A stretch of 64,000 nucleotides of DNA, taken from Paraburkholderia tropica. Its GTDB lineage: Bacteria; Pseudomonadota; Gammaproteobacteria; Burkholderiales; Burkholderiaceae. Below are positions 27,182 to 39,700 of the stretch, piece after piece (the stretch's first letter is position 1; each line of letters starts with the position of its first letter). The notes beneath the pieces are model-generated. The model saw only the letters and a program-made list of their open reading frames with translations, did no database searches and had not been told where the DNA came from. The position numbers and the translations under genes were made by a program. The stretch is taken from the NCBI RefSeq assembly GCF_900109265.1, contig NZ_FNZM01000002.1, forward strand, positions 434,001-498,000. The letters are read 5' to 3'.

Positions 27182-28357
27182 TCAAGGCGCTGCGACGGAG
27201 GTGAGGGGAGCCACCGCCGCATGCGTCGAAGCCGCAGAATTCGCGGCAAAGCTCGGCTGCAAGAAGCTCAACACCTGCGCGTCCGTGATCGGTTCGATAT
27301 GCAGCCCGAACGCGGTGTTCAGCGCGGCGATCAGATGCTGCGTCCAGAGCGTATTCCAGACCACGCCCGCGTGCCCGTCCGAGAGCACCGCATTGTGCGG
27401 ATCGTCGCCCGACGTATTGGTCACGGCCCAACCCGGCGGAAGCCGCAGCGTCTTGTAGCGCGGGCGGCCCTGCGCGTCGCGCGCGCCCCATAGACCGCGG
27501 AACCACGCGCGATCGTCGAGAAAAACCACATGCTGTCGATCTGCGGCCGCGAGCTTGCGCAAGCCGTTGTCGTAGCGATCGAGGCCCGCATCGATATTGG
27601 CGATCGCCGCGCCGGACTGCCAGCTGTCGAACTCGATCGACCAGTCCGCATTGCTGAGCACGCCGACGAGCACGACATGCGTATCCGGATGATGCGAGCG
27701 GATCAGCGCCACCGTCTTGCCGATCTCGGCGAGGCAGGCGTCGATGCGCGCGTTCGGCTCCGGCGCGTTGCGATCGTGCGACAGCGCGTCGAGCACCGCG
27801 TGATCGCCGAGGTCGTTGATGCCGATGCGGATCAGCACGACGCCGCCGCGCCAGGCTTCGGATTCGCCGTCCATCAACTCGACGAGGCGAATGGCCTGGC
27901 GCTGCGAATGCCCGAGCAACTGGCTGCAATTCGCGCCGCTCACGGCGAAGTCGTAGCGATAGTCGTCCTTGCGCGGCGTGCGGGCCGACGCGCCGAACGC
28001 TTCGTTCACGTAGGCGCGCACCTTGCCGCTGCCCCAAGCGCCCCATGCGCCGAGATCGACCTGATCGCCGCGCAGGCGCGCCAGCACTTCGGTCCACTGC
28101 CAGGTGGTGGCGCGCCACGCGCCGCCGCGCATGTCGGGGCCGCCGAGCATCAGCGTGTCGTGATAGGACTGGCTGTCCGAGTCGCCGAGCACGGCGAAAC
28201 GGATCTTCGCGTCCGGCCGTTCCGCCGCCGCCGCCGTCGCGGCCATCGCCACGGGCGCGCGGCGAAACAGGCCGGGCGCGGCCAGCTTCACGCACAGGGC
28301 GACGAGCGTCAGCGCGCTGCAAAACGCCACCACCAGCACTCTGCGCGAAGGCGACAT
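27182..28357 (-). CDS. Exported SGNH/GDSL-family hydrolase, third gene of the NRPS-PKS operon
   Basis: This 391-residue protein has an N-terminal signal or anchor helix (residues 7-30), then SGNH block I (LGDSDSQSYHD, Ser60), a Gly block (SGANCSQL), block III (RIGINDLGDH) with the Asn, and block V (SDGHAG) with Asp and His. SGNH hydrolases cleave esters or move acyl groups; periplasmic ones often work with acyltransferase-3 proteins on glycans. It is 20 bp downstream of the C-TE gene on the same strand and so probably co-transcribed. It could release or transfer the NRPS product, or deacylate the adjacent polysaccharide. Confidence 0.82.
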   Translation of the reverse strand: MSPSRRVLVVAFCSALTLVALCVKLAAPGLFRRAPVAMAATAAAAERPDAKIRFAVLGDSDSQSYHDTLMLGGPDMRGGAWRATTWQWTEVLARLRGDQVDLGAWGAWGSGKVRAYVNEAFGASARTPRKDDYRYDFAVSGANCSQLLGHSQRQAIRLVELMDGESEAWRGGVVLIRIGINDLGDHAVLDALSHDRNAPEPNARIDACLAEIGKTVALIRSHHPDTHVVLVGVLSNADWSIEFDSWQSGAAIANIDAGLDRYDNGLRKLAAADRQHVVFLDDRAWFRGLWGARDAQGRPRYKTLRLPPGWAVTNTSGDDPHNAVLSDGHAGVVWNTLWTQHLIAALNTAFGLHIEPITDAQVLSFLQPSFAANSAASTHAAVAPLTSVAAP

Positions 28358-28377
28358 GAAGCGATCCTTGCGTGTCG

Positions 28378-30786
28378 TCAGGCGTGCGCCGGGCGCGTGA
28401 AGGGAGCGGGCGCGTCGCGGTCGTCCGCGCTGTTCGCCGCGCTGCTGCTGACATCGCTGCGAACACCTTGCGTCTCGATGCCCGCCAGGCGGGTGCGCAA
28501 TTGTTCGCCCATCACCGCCGAGCCCGCTGCGCGGAACATCTGGTTGTGCATGCCAGGCACTTCGGTCACGACCAGCTTGCCCGTCACCACGTCGCCCCAG
28601 CCCATGTCGTTCGCGAACAGACGTCCCTTGAGCACCTGCGCACTGCGGAAGATCTGCACGTTGCCGTCGTAAGGCGCGGGACGGTAGCGCGCCTGTTGCT
28701 CGCGCAGATAGCCGATATTGCGGCCATACCAGAGGTTTTCGTCGACCACGTTGCCGCCGGGATCCTGCTTCAGCAGGCCGAGCTTGAGGCCGATCTGGAT
28801 CAGGCGGAACCAGCGTACCGTGCGGAATTGCTGGAGGAAATGGATCATCGACATTTCGCCGCGCCTCGTCGCGCGGAAGTCGCGCGGAATGTCGTCGCTG
28901 CGGACCTGAATCTTGCGCAGGATCTTGTCGTACCACGGCATCGATTCGCGATAGCCGGGCCGCCACGAGTCGTTGAGGATCACGAGTTCCACCGTGTCGC
29001 CTTCGCGCCGCATCTGATGAGCGGCTTCGAGCGCCATCGCGCCCAGCACGCAATAACCCATCAGGATGTACGGGCCTTCGGGCTGAATGCGCTTGATGAG
29101 GCGCACGGCGTCGGCGGCGATGTCCTCGAAGGCGCGCGGCGGGAAGTGCTGCGGCGTCTTCGGCACCATCGGCATGTCGACGATGGCGCGTTGCGCGCCC
29201 ACCTGCTGCGCGAGTTCGTAGAACACGGCGACGTTGTTGAGCACGATGATGGGCGTCTGCGTGCCGTCCTCGTTGAAGCGCACGACGCTTTGCACCTTCG
29301 CATCCATCTCGGCCTGGCTGATGAAGGCGCTGTTGCCGACGCCCGCTGCGATTTGCGTCTGCGTTTGTGCCTGAACTTGAGAATGAACGGGTGCGGCTTT
29401 CTGCGCCGCCACCGGCGCCGTGATCTCCACTTTCTGCAGCACATCGCGCCACGTCGCGAGATGTGCGTCGATGGTGGCCACGTCGTAAAGATCGAGATCG
29501 CCTTCGCACGAAATGCGCCAGCCTTCCGGACGGCGCACCATGAAGAAGTTGAGGTCGTAGAGCGCGCCCGCGTTGAACGATGGCGAGGTGGTCGCGGCGA
29601 ACGCGTCGCGGCGCACTTCGTCGCCCATGCCGACGAAGCTCTGCTGCAACGCGAAGTTCACCGAACACAGCGGCGGCCGATCCGTGCTTGCCGCTTCGCC
29701 GGCCATCTCGCGCATCTCCTCGAACGGCACGTGCAGATGTTCGATGGCGTCGCTGAGCTTCGCGCCGCATTGCGCGATCACCGAAGCGAGCGAGCTGTCC
29801 GGCGCGACGTCGAGGCGCAGGATCACCGTGTTGATCAGCGGTCCGATCACGCCTTCGAGTTCCTGCTGGTCGCGCACCGACATTTGCGTGCCGATGGCGA
29901 CGCGCGCCGTGTTCGAGCTACCCGTGGCCTTCTGCAACGCCACGGCGAGACTCGCCGCCGCCACGCTGAACAGCGTCACGCCTTGCGCCTTCGCCGCCGC
30001 GATCAAATGCTCGCTCAGTTCGAGCGGCAGCAGGATCGAGCGAATTGCTCCCTGGAAGCGGCGCTCCTGCCCACGCGCGCGGTCGCCCGGCACGTCGAAG
30101 CGGCTGAAATCGCGCAGCTCGTTGCGCCAGTGCGCGCGCGCACGATCGAGCGCGCCGCTGGCGAGAAACTCCTCTTTCCACAGCGCGTAGTCGCCGTGAT
30201 GCAGATCGACGTCGGCGTACGCGGCGTCCTTGCCCGCATGCAGCGCGGCGAGGCCTTCGACGAGTTCGCGCACGACAATCGCAAACGACCAGCCGTCCAT
30301 CACGAGCGAATGGAAGGTCAGTTGCAGCTCGCCTTGCGTCGACGAACGCGGCAGCCACACGGCGCGGAAGTACGAGCGCGAGGCGAGATCGAACGGCGTG
30401 CGCGCCTGCTCGCCGCCCACGCGTTGCGCTTCGGCCAGCGCGGCCTGATCGTCGAGACCGCTCAGATCGATCACGTCGAGACGGAAGGGCGCGTCGCTCC
30501 ACACCTGCTGACGCAACCCCGCGCCCGTCATCAGAAAACCGGTGCGCAGGATTTCGTGGCGCGCGACCAGATCGGCGAGCACCTGTTCGAGACTCGCGGC
30601 ATTCAGCGGCCCCGACAGTTGCAGCCGGAACGCGATGTTCAGCGCCGACGCGTGCGGCGCGGCCTTCTGCTCATGCCAGAACCGCGTCTGGCAGGCGGTC
30701 GCCGGGAACAGCGCGTAGCCGCTATCCAACGCTGCCACGCTATCCGCTGCTTCCGTCGGCGCGATCTTCAACGCTATCCCGTTCAT
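28378..30786 (-). CDS. NRPS termination protein: non-canonical condensation domain plus Cys-nucleophile thioesterase
   Basis: This 802-residue protein starts 3 bp after the NRPS-PKS stop. Residues about 25-445 form a condensation domain, but its HHxxxDG motif reads H159-S160-L-V-M-D164-G165, so the second, catalytic His is Ser. A Gln/Thr-rich linker (about 467-480) follows. Residues about 510-770 form an alpha/beta-hydrolase thioesterase whose nucleophile motif is G-Y-C579-V-L-G, Cys in place of the usual Ser, with Asp606 and His747 as the other likely triad members. No carrier domain lies between the domains. It probably offloads the chain made by the large synthase, but whether the C domain catalyses, docks or binds an acceptor is open. 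Confidence 0.85.
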   Translation of the reverse strand: MNGIALKIAPTEAADSVAALDSGYALFPATACQTRFWHEQKAAPHASALNIAFRLQLSGPLNAASLEQVLADLVARHEILRTGFLMTGAGLRQQVWSDAPFRLDVIDLSGLDDQAALAEAQRVGGEQARTPFDLASRSYFRAVWLPRSSTQGELQLTFHSLVMDGWSFAIVVRELVEGLAALHAGKDAAYADVDLHHGDYALWKEEFLASGALDRARAHWRNELRDFSRFDVPGDRARGQERRFQGAIRSILLPLELSEHLIAAAKAQGVTLFSVAAASLAVALQKATGSSNTARVAIGTQMSVRDQQELEGVIGPLINTVILRLDVAPDSSLASVIAQCGAKLSDAIEHLHVPFEEMREMAGEAASTDRPPLCSVNFALQQSFVGMGDEVRRDAFAATTSPSFNAGALYDLNFFMVRRPEGWRISCEGDLDLYDVATIDAHLATWRDVLQKVEITAPVAAQKAAPVHSQVQAQTQTQIAAGVGNSAFISQAEMDAKVQSVVRFNEDGTQTPIIVLNNVAVFYELAQQVGAQRAIVDMPMVPKTPQHFPPRAFEDIAADAVRLIKRIQPEGPYILMGYCVLGAMALEAAHQMRREGDTVELVILNDSWRPGYRESMPWYDKILRKIQVRSDDIPRDFRATRRGEMSMIHFLQQFRTVRWFRLIQIGLKLGLLKQDPGGNVVDENLWYGRNIGYLREQQARYRPAPYDGNVQIFRSAQVLKGRLFANDMGWGDVVTGKLVVTEVPGMHNQMFRAAGSAVMGEQLRTRLAGIETQGVRSDVSSSAANSADDRDAPAPFTRPAHA

Positions 30787-30789
30787 CGC

Positions 30790-33700
30790 TCACATGCCTC
30801 CTGCGTTGCGACGCTTGAAGTTGAGGATCGAGGGTCGCGCGACCGCGGCTACTTCGGCCACGGCTTCGACTTGCGCGCCATCGAGACTCGCCGCGAGTTG
30901 CGCGATCGAGACGTTCTTCATCAGTTGACGCGCATCGACGCCGAGACCGCGCTCGTTCATGCGGGCGACGATGCGGAACAGTTGCAGGCTGTCCGCGCCG
31001 AGGCTGAAGAACGGCTGATCGATGCCGATCTGCTGCACGCCGAGCACGTCCGACCAGATCGAGACGAGCGTGGCTTGCGTGGGCGTCAGCGCCGCGGGCT
31101 CGCTTGCGGGGCTTTCCGCTTCGACCGGCGCGGCCGTCTGCGGCACGGCCTTGAGCGTTGCATGCGCGGCCTGAGCCTGACGCGCGGGCGCGGCCACCAT
31201 GTCGGCGCTCGGCACCGGCAGCGCCTTGCGGTCGAGCTTGCCGTTCTGCGTTTGCGGCAGCGCGTCGAGCACCATCCACAGCGTCGGGACCATGTAGGTC
31301 GGCAGTTCCATCGCCACGTACGCGGCGATCTCGCCGAGATCGGCCTTGCCTTGCTGCGTTTCGACGACATAACCGACGAGGCGCGGATGATCGTTGACCG
31401 TATGCAGCGCGACCGCCGCCGCCGCGACGCCCGGCGCTTTACGCAGCGCGGCCTCGATATCCTCGATCTCGATGCGGAAGCCGCGCAGCTTGATCTGCTG
31501 ATCGCGGCGGCCCAGATGCTGGAGCGCGCCATCGGCCAGACGCTTCGCGAGGTCGCCGGTGCGATAGAGACGCGCGGGCGCCGCGCCTTCGACGGCGATG
31601 GTGCGGAACGCGGCGTCGGTGAGGTCGGGGCGGTTGAAGTAGCCCGTCGCGAGTCCTTCGCCGCCGATCCACAGTTCGCCGGTCACGCCTTCCGGCGCGA
31701 GACGCAGATCGTCGGTCAGCACATGCAGTTGCGTGTTCGCGAGCGGCGCGCCGAGCACGACGGCGCCGGTCGGCTGCACGCGCGCGGCGGCGGACCAGAT
31801 CGTCGTTTCGGTCGGGCCGTAGAGGTTCCAGACTTCGGCGCCGGTGGCGAGCAGCGCATCGGCGAGATCACGCGGCAGCGGTTCGCCGCCGCAGAGAATC
31901 TTGAAGCCTTGCGGCGCCTTGAAACCGGCTTCGAGCAGCATGCGCCACAGCGACGGCGTGGCTTGCAATACCGTGGACGCCTGCGCCTTCAGTCGCGACA
32001 CCAGCTCGTAACCCGTGCGCACTTCCGCGTGGCCCGCGACGAACACCTGGCCGCCGGTCACGAGCGGCAGGAACAGTTCGAGGCCCGAAATATCGAACGA
32101 GAACGTGGTCACGGCGACGATGCGGTCCTGCGCGGTGAAGCCCGGCTCCTGCGCCATCGAAAGCAGGAAGTTGCTCAGCGCGCGATGGGGAATTTCCACG
32201 CCCTTCGGCTGGCCCGTCGAACCCGAGGTGAAGATCACGTAGGCCGCATCGGCGTCCTGCACGCGGGGCAGCGCGACGCTTGCGTCCTGATGCTGCGCGA
32301 GCAGCGTTTCCAGTTCGAGCACGCGATGATCGCCCGGTTCCAGCACGGCGCGGCTGCCCGCGTCGCTGAGCACGGCGGCAATGCCCGCGCCGTCGAGAAT
32401 CTGACGCAGGCGCGCAGCCGGCATCGTCATGTCGAGCGGCACGTAGGCGCAGCCCGTGCGCCACACGCCGATCATCGCGGCGACCGTCATCGCCGTGCGT
32501 TCCATCGCGATCGCGACGCGGCCGTGCTGGGCGATGCCTGCCGCTACGAGACGGCGTGCGATCTGATTGGCGCGCGCGTCGAGTTCGCTGTAGCTCAAGC
32601 TCGCGAATTCGTCGGCGACGGCGACGGCATCGGGCGTCTTCTTCGCCTGCGCGGCGATCAGCGCGGGCGTCGTCTGCGTGAGATCGTAGGCGCGCTGCGA
32701 GGCGTTCAGTTCGTCGCGCAGATGGCGGATCTCGGCGTCGCCGAGCAGCGGCAGCGTGGCGATGGACGTGTCGGCGTCGCGGGCGATCGCGCCCAGCAGC
32801 GTTTCGTAGTAACCGAGCCAGCGCTGGATCGTCGATTCGTCGTAGACGTCGGTGTTGAAGTCGCAATCGAGACGCAGGCCTTGCGCCGATTCGATCACGT
32901 TCAGGAACAGATCGAAGTTGCTATACGCCTTCGCGTTCGGCGCGAAGCGCGTGCTCACGCCCGCCATGTCGAGCTGCGAATCGACCTTCTCCAGATTGAA
33001 TTGCAGATCGGTCAGCGGCAGGCGGCTGAAGTCGCGCTTGATGCCGAGGTCGCGGACCAGCGCGCCGTAGGTGTAGTTCTGGCGATCGCCCGCATCGTAG
33101 AGATGATCGCGCACGGCCTTCATGTGCGTGGCGAACGACTGCGCGCCGTCGAACTTCACGCGCAGCGGCAGGAAGTTCACGCAGTGGCCCGCGAGCAGCG
33201 CTTCGCCCGCTTGCGACTGGCCCGCCATCGGCGCGGCGATCACCACGTCGTCGCGGCCCGCGAGGCGGCCGAACAGCACTTGCGCTGCGCCGAACAGCGC
33301 GGCGAACAGCGAGCAGCCTTGTTTCGACGCGGTGGTCTTGACCTGCTTGAGCAGATCGGCGCTCAACAGACGCGTGGTCGATGCGCCATTGAAGCTCTTC
33401 ACTTCGGGACGCGCGCGGTCGCCGGGCAAGTCGAGTTGGGGCGCGCCTTCGCGATGCAGATTCATCCAGAAGTCGCGCGTTTCCTGATCGACGCCGGCTT
33501 CGTCCTGCGCCTTCGCGAAAGCGAGGAAGCTCTGCACGTCATCGAGCTCGGCGGCCGTGCCCGAGACTTCGGCGGCATAGAGCGCCTGCAGATCGCGCAG
33601 GATGATGTTGATCGACCAGCCGTCGCAGATGATGTGATGCGCCGTGAACACGAAGGCCCACTTGTTTGCTTCGAGACGCACGAGCGCGGCGCGGGCCAGC

Positions 33701-36700
33701 GGCGCACGCGTGAGGTCGAAGACTTCGCGCGCTTCGGCGTCGACGAGCGCGGCGAGTTGCGCGTGCGCGTCGGCTTGCGTCGAGAGGTCGATCTGTTCGA
33801 GCGGCACGCGGGCGTCGGCATCGGCGAACATCGTGTCGCCGACGCGCGAGAAGTGCGCGCGCAGCGCATCGTGTCGCGCGACCGTCGCCGCGAACGCACG
33901 CTCGAAGGCGGCTTCGTTCAGATCGCCCGACAATTCCAGCGTGAACGATTCATTGAACGCGAGCGAAGCTTCATGGCTTTGCTGCGCCGACATCCAGATT
34001 TCCTTCTGCGGTTCGGTCAGCGGCGCTTGCGTCGGCGCGGGCGCTGCGGTTGCGGCTGCCGGAATCGATGCTGGCTGCGCCGTGCCGCCGAGAATGCCCG
34101 CGGCTTGCAGCGCGGCGATCGCTTCGACGAAGGCGTCGCCGATCTTGCGGATGTCTTCGTCGGAATGGCTTGTGGTCAGGAAGCACGGGAAGCCTTCCAT
34201 GATGTGCACGCCGAGGAAGCGCATATACGCGTAGAACAGGCTGCCGAGGCGATCTTCGCCCGCGAAGCTGATGTAGAACCAGCTCGAGAAGGTCTCCGCG
34301 CGCGTGGCGATGCCCACCTTTTCCAGGTGCGTGTTGATGCGCTGCACGAGGCCGTCCATGCGCGCGCCGAGCGTTTCCTGCAGCGCGGGACCGGCTGCCT
34401 GCAGATGCAGCAGCACGGCCTTCATCGCGGCGAGCACGACCGGATGACGCACGAAGGTGCCTGCGAAGAACGTCGGCGGCACTTCGGGCACCGAGGCATC
34501 GCCGAATTGCCATTGGCCGCCGTCGAGCGCGTCCATGTATTGCGCGCTGCCCGCGAGCACGCCCACCGGCAGACCGCCGCCGACGACCTTGCCGTACGTG
34601 GCCATGTCGCCCTTGATGCCCCAGTAGCCTTGCATGCCGGCTGGGTGCACGCGGAAGCCCGTCACCACTTCGTCGACGATCAGCGCCGATTCGTTCGCGG
34701 CCGTCACGTCGCGCAGTTGCTGCACGAACTCCTTCGGACGCAGATTCGGATGGCGCGACTGCACCGGCTCGATCAGCACGGCGGCGATGTCGTCGATATT
34801 GGCCTTGATCCACTCCAGGCTTTCCGAGCGCGCGTAGGGCAGCACGACCATGTTGCCGACCGAGCTGTTCGGGATGCCGGGGGCGAGCGGGAACGCGCGC
34901 GGCACGCCGGCTTCGCTGCCCGGCTTGACGAGCACTTCGTCGAACTGGCCGTGATAGTCGCCGTCGAAGCAGACCACCTTGTCCTTGCCCGTCACCGTGC
35001 GCGCGAGACGCATCGCGGCCATCACGGCTTCCGAGCCCGTGTTGCAGAACGTGACGCGTTCGTGGCCGGTCATGTCGGCGAACATCTGCGCGACTTCGCC
35101 CGCGAGCGGCGATTGCGGTCCGATCGCGAAGCCTTCGGCCATTTGCGCGTTGACGGCCTCCACGACGAAGTCGGGCGTGTGGCCGAATGCGGTCTGGCCG
35201 TAGCCGTTCACGAGGTCGATGTATTCGTTGCCGTCGACGTCCCAGATCTTCGAGCCCTTCGAGCGTTGCGCGACGATCGGATAGACGAGTTCCTTCCATT
35301 CTTCGCGGAAGCCGCTCGCGGTGCGCGGGTCGGCGAGCACGGCGCGGTACGTCTGCGTGCGCGACTTCGACGTGGCGGTTTTGGCCGAGTAGCGCGTGGC
35401 GAGATCGGTGATGAAGGCGCTTTGCACGTCGGTCATCTGCGCCGAGGTCGTCGCGCCGGGCTTGTAGGCGGTGAAGCGCGTCGGGCGGTTTTCCTCGAAC
35501 TTGATTTCGGGACCGGCGGCGTGGGCTGCTGCTGCGGGTGCTGCCGCTACGGGCGCTGCAACTGCTGCTGCAACCGGCGCTGCAACCGGTGTTGCAACTG
35601 CCGCCGGTGCCGCGATCGCCGCAACGGGCTGAGCGACGGCGACCGGCACGCCTTGCAGCACTTCGAGTTGACGCGTCATCAGCGACTGCATGGCGGCGAT
35701 CTGATCGCGGATCACCGATTGCACGTCGCCCGTGACAGGCAGCGCGGTCACGGCGGTGACAGCAGTCGCAACCGGCGCGGCGACAGTCGATGCAGCGACC
35801 GGCGCGACAGCGATCGGCGCAGCCACTACCGCAGCCGTTTCAACCGGCGCGGGCGCGGCCACGGGTTCCGGATCGGGCGGCAGCGCGCCGTCGAGGAACT
35901 GCGCGAGCGCGGGCAGCGTCGGGTAGTCGCTCATGATCTGGCGGAAGCTGATCGTCACGTCGTAGCGGCGGCGCAACTGGCGCGAGACCTGACCCATGAA
36001 CAGCGAGTCGTAGCCGAGATCCCAGAAGGTCACATCCGGATTGGACGTGTCCGGCGCCTCGCCCGACATTTCGGTGAGGAGCGACGCCAGTTCGGCGACG
36101 AGACGCGGCTTGCGGTCGATTTGAGCGGTTTGGGCCATGGCGGTCTGGGAATGGTCGGTAATCGCGTGAGTGGAAGCGGGCGTGGCAATCGCCGCCGCTT
36201 GCGTCTGTAGTTGCGTCTGTAGTTGCGTTTGTTCTTGCGTCGTTATTTGCGTTTGTTCTTGTGCGGCAGCGGGTCGAACGGCGGCCGTGGCGGGCGCGTC
36301 GATCCAGTGGCGTTCGGGTTCGAACGGATACGTCGGCAGCGCGATACGGCGCGCATCCGCGCCATGCAGCGCGCGCCAGTCCGGCGTCGCGCCGTTGAGC
36401 CAGAGCCGCCCGGTCGCTTCGGCAAGCACGCTCAGTTCGCGTTCGCGCTGCGCGAAATCGGGCAGCGAGGCGATGGCGGCTTGATAGCGGTCCTTCGTCA
36501 GCCCTTGCGTCGCGAAGGTCGCAAGCGTGCGGCCCGGGCCGATTTCGAGCAGCAGCGGCTTACCCTGCGCGGTAACGGTCGCGAGCGCATCGGCGAAACG
36601 CACCACGTCGCGGCAATGGCTGGCCCAGTAGCGGCCCGACACCGGACGATCGGACGCCGCCCATTGCCCCGTCACCGACGACACATACGGAATCTTCGGC

Positions 36701-39700
36701 GGCGCGAACGTCAGGCGGTCCGCGACCTTGGCCAGTTCTTCCACCACGCCGGACATCATGCGCGAGTGGAACGCGTGCGACGTATGCAGGCGCCGATGTT
36801 CGATATCGCGCGCCTTCAGCGTGGCCTCGAACGCTTCGATGGCCGCGAACGGACCGGCCACGACGCTCAGCGTCGGCGCGTTGATGGCGGCGAGATCGAC
36901 GTCTTCGGGCAGCGCGGCGCGCAGTTCGGCTTCGGGCAGACGCACGACCAGCATCGCGCCCGGTTCGGCCGACTGCATCAGCGCGCCGCGTTGCGCGATC
37001 AGCCGCAGCGCGTCCTCGAATTCGATCGCTTCGGCCACGCAGGCCGCGACCAGTTCGCCGACGCTATGGCCGATCATCGCCGTCGGCCGCACGCCGCGCG
37101 AGATCCACAACTGCGCCAGCGCGTATTCGGTGAGGAACAGCGCGGGCTGCGCGTAGATCGTCGAGCGGATCGGATGCGGTGTGTCGTCGCCTTCGGGCAC
37201 GTCGCCCAGCAGCATCGTGCGGATGTCGAGGCCGAGATGCGGCGCGAGCGCTTCCGCACCCTTGTCGATCCACTCGCGATACACCGGCTCGCTGCGATAG
37301 AGCGCCGCGCCCATGCCCGGATACTGCGCGCCCTGACCGGGGAACATGAAGACGACGGCGGGCGCGGCTTGCGGCGCCTGCGCTTCGAGCGCGCCTTTTT
37401 GCAGCTTCGCCTGCGCCTGATCGAGCGTTTCGGCGACGATCACCGCGCGATGCGAAAACGCGCGACGGCCCGTTTGCAGCGTCGCGGCCACGTCGGCGAG
37501 CGCGAGTGGCGGAGGGGACGCGAGCGGGTTGGCAAGATAATTGGCGAGATTCGCCTTCGCGCGTTCGAGCGCGGCCGCGCTGCGTGCCGAAATCGGCAGG
37601 ATCTGCGGCGCGGGTTCGGCGTGCGTATCGGCGTGCGCATCGGCGCGTTCGCGCAGCGGCGCTTCTTCGAGCACGACGTGCACGTTCGTGCCGCCCACGC
37701 CGAACGAACTCACGCCCGCACGGCGCGGCGTCGAGCCCTCGGTCCATGCGCGCGCGGCCGTGTTGAAGTAGAACGGGCTGCGCGCCGCATCGATGCCCGG
37801 ATTCGGCGACTGGAAATGCGAGAGCGGCGGCAGCGTGCGCTCGCGCAGCGCGAGCGACGCCGCGATCAGACCGGTGACGCCCGCGGCCGCATCGAGATGG
37901 CCGACGTTCGCCTTCGCGGACCCGAGCGCGCAGAACTGGCCGCCTTCCACGCCGCCCAGACGGAACGCCTGCACGAGCCCCGCGAATTCGATCGGATCGC
38001 CGAGCGGCGTGGCCGTGCCGTGCGCTTCCACATAGCCGATGGTCGCCGGATCGATGCCCGCTTCGGCGTGCGCGATGGCGATGGCGCGCGCCTGCGCGTC
38101 GACGCTCGGCGCGGTGAAGCCGACCTTGTCCGAGCCGTCGTTGTTCATGCCGACGCCGCGAATCACGGCGCTGATCGGATCGTTGTCGGCGAGCGCGTCT
38201 TCGAGGCGCTTGAGTAGCACCACGCCCGCGCCGCTGCCGAACACCGTGCCTTGCGCGTGCGCGTCGAACGGACGGCACACGCCGTCGGCCGCGCCCATGC
38301 CGCCTTCCTGGTAGAAGTAGCCGCGCTTCTGCGGGAAGGTGATCGACACGCCGCCGGCCAGCGCCATGTCGCAGCGTCCCGCGCGCAGATTTTCGACGGC
38401 GAGGCCGATCGCGGTGAGCGAGGTCGAGCAGGCCGTCTGCACCGAAATCGCCGGGCCTTTGAGACCGAGCTTGTACGCCGTGCGCGTGGCGACGAAATCG
38501 CCTGCGCCGACCAGCTTCTGATACTCGCCGATCTGGAACTGGCTCGTGAATTCGTCGATCACGGCGCGGTCGGAGAGCACGTGCTTGAGGAAGTACGTGT
38601 TCATCGACGTGCCTGCGAACACGCCGACCGCGCCCGCGACGGCGGCGGGATCGTAGCCCGCGTCCTCGAACGCTTCCCACGCGATTTCGAGGAACAGGCG
38701 CTGCTGCGGATCGGTCAGCGCGGCTTCGCGCGCGAGCATGCCGAAGAAGCCCGCGTCGAAACGATCGACGTCGGGCAGGATCGGGCGCGCCTTCACGTAG
38801 CTCGGATCGCGGCGCATGGCGTCGTCGAAACTGTCTTCGAGTTCCGACACATCGAAATGCGTGACGCAGTCGCGGCCCGCGAGCAGATTCGCCCACAGTT
38901 GCGCGACGTTGCGCGCGCCCGGAAAGCGTCCGGCCATGCCGATCACGGCGATGGCGCCGCTCGTCTGCGTGCGGCGCGCTTCGAGCTTGCCGCCTTGCGG
39001 CGCGCCGAGCGTGGCGCGCAGATGCGCGGCCAAAGCGTCGACGTTCGGATGGCGGAACAGATCGACGAGCGCAAGACCTTGCGTGACGTCGCGCGCGATG
39101 ATCGCGTGCGCGCGCATCAGATCGAGCGAGCGCAGACCGAGGTCGAAGAAGTTCGCGCGACGGTCGACGGGCTTGCCGAGCAGACCTTCGAACACGGCGG
39201 CGAGCGGGTCGGCGAGGTCGTGCTCTTGCGATTGCGATTGCGTCTGAGTTTGCGTGCTTGCCGAAGGCGCGGCGGCGATATCGAGTTCCGCGAGCAACGC
39301 CTTGCGATTGATCTTGCCGTTCGGCGTGAGCGGGAAGTCGGGCAGCACGCGCAGTTCGGTCGGCACCATGTAATCGGGCAGCGCCGCTTTCAGATGCGTG
39401 CGCAGCGCGTCGACGAAGGCGGCAGCCGAAGCCGCGTCGGCCTTCACGAAGCCCGCGATCGCTTTGCCGTTGCGGCCTTCGAATGCAGCGACTGCCGCAT
39501 CGGCGACGCCCGGCGCGACGCGCAGCGCATGTTCGATTTCATCGAGTTCGATGCGCTTGCCCGCGATCTTGATCTGCCGGTCGTTGCGGCCGAGGAAGTC
39601 GATCGCGCCGTCCGCGCGGCGGCGCACGAGGTCGCCGGTGCGATAGAGCTTCGCGCCTTGCGTGAAGACATCGTCGACGAATTTTTCGGCCGTCAATTCC

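Noticed and set aside
28372..36210. A 2612-codon open frame on the plus strand
   Set aside because: It lies antisense to the NRPS-PKS, C-TE and SGNH genes, is Arg/His-rich without motifs, and arises from the third-position G+C bias of the minus-strand genes.
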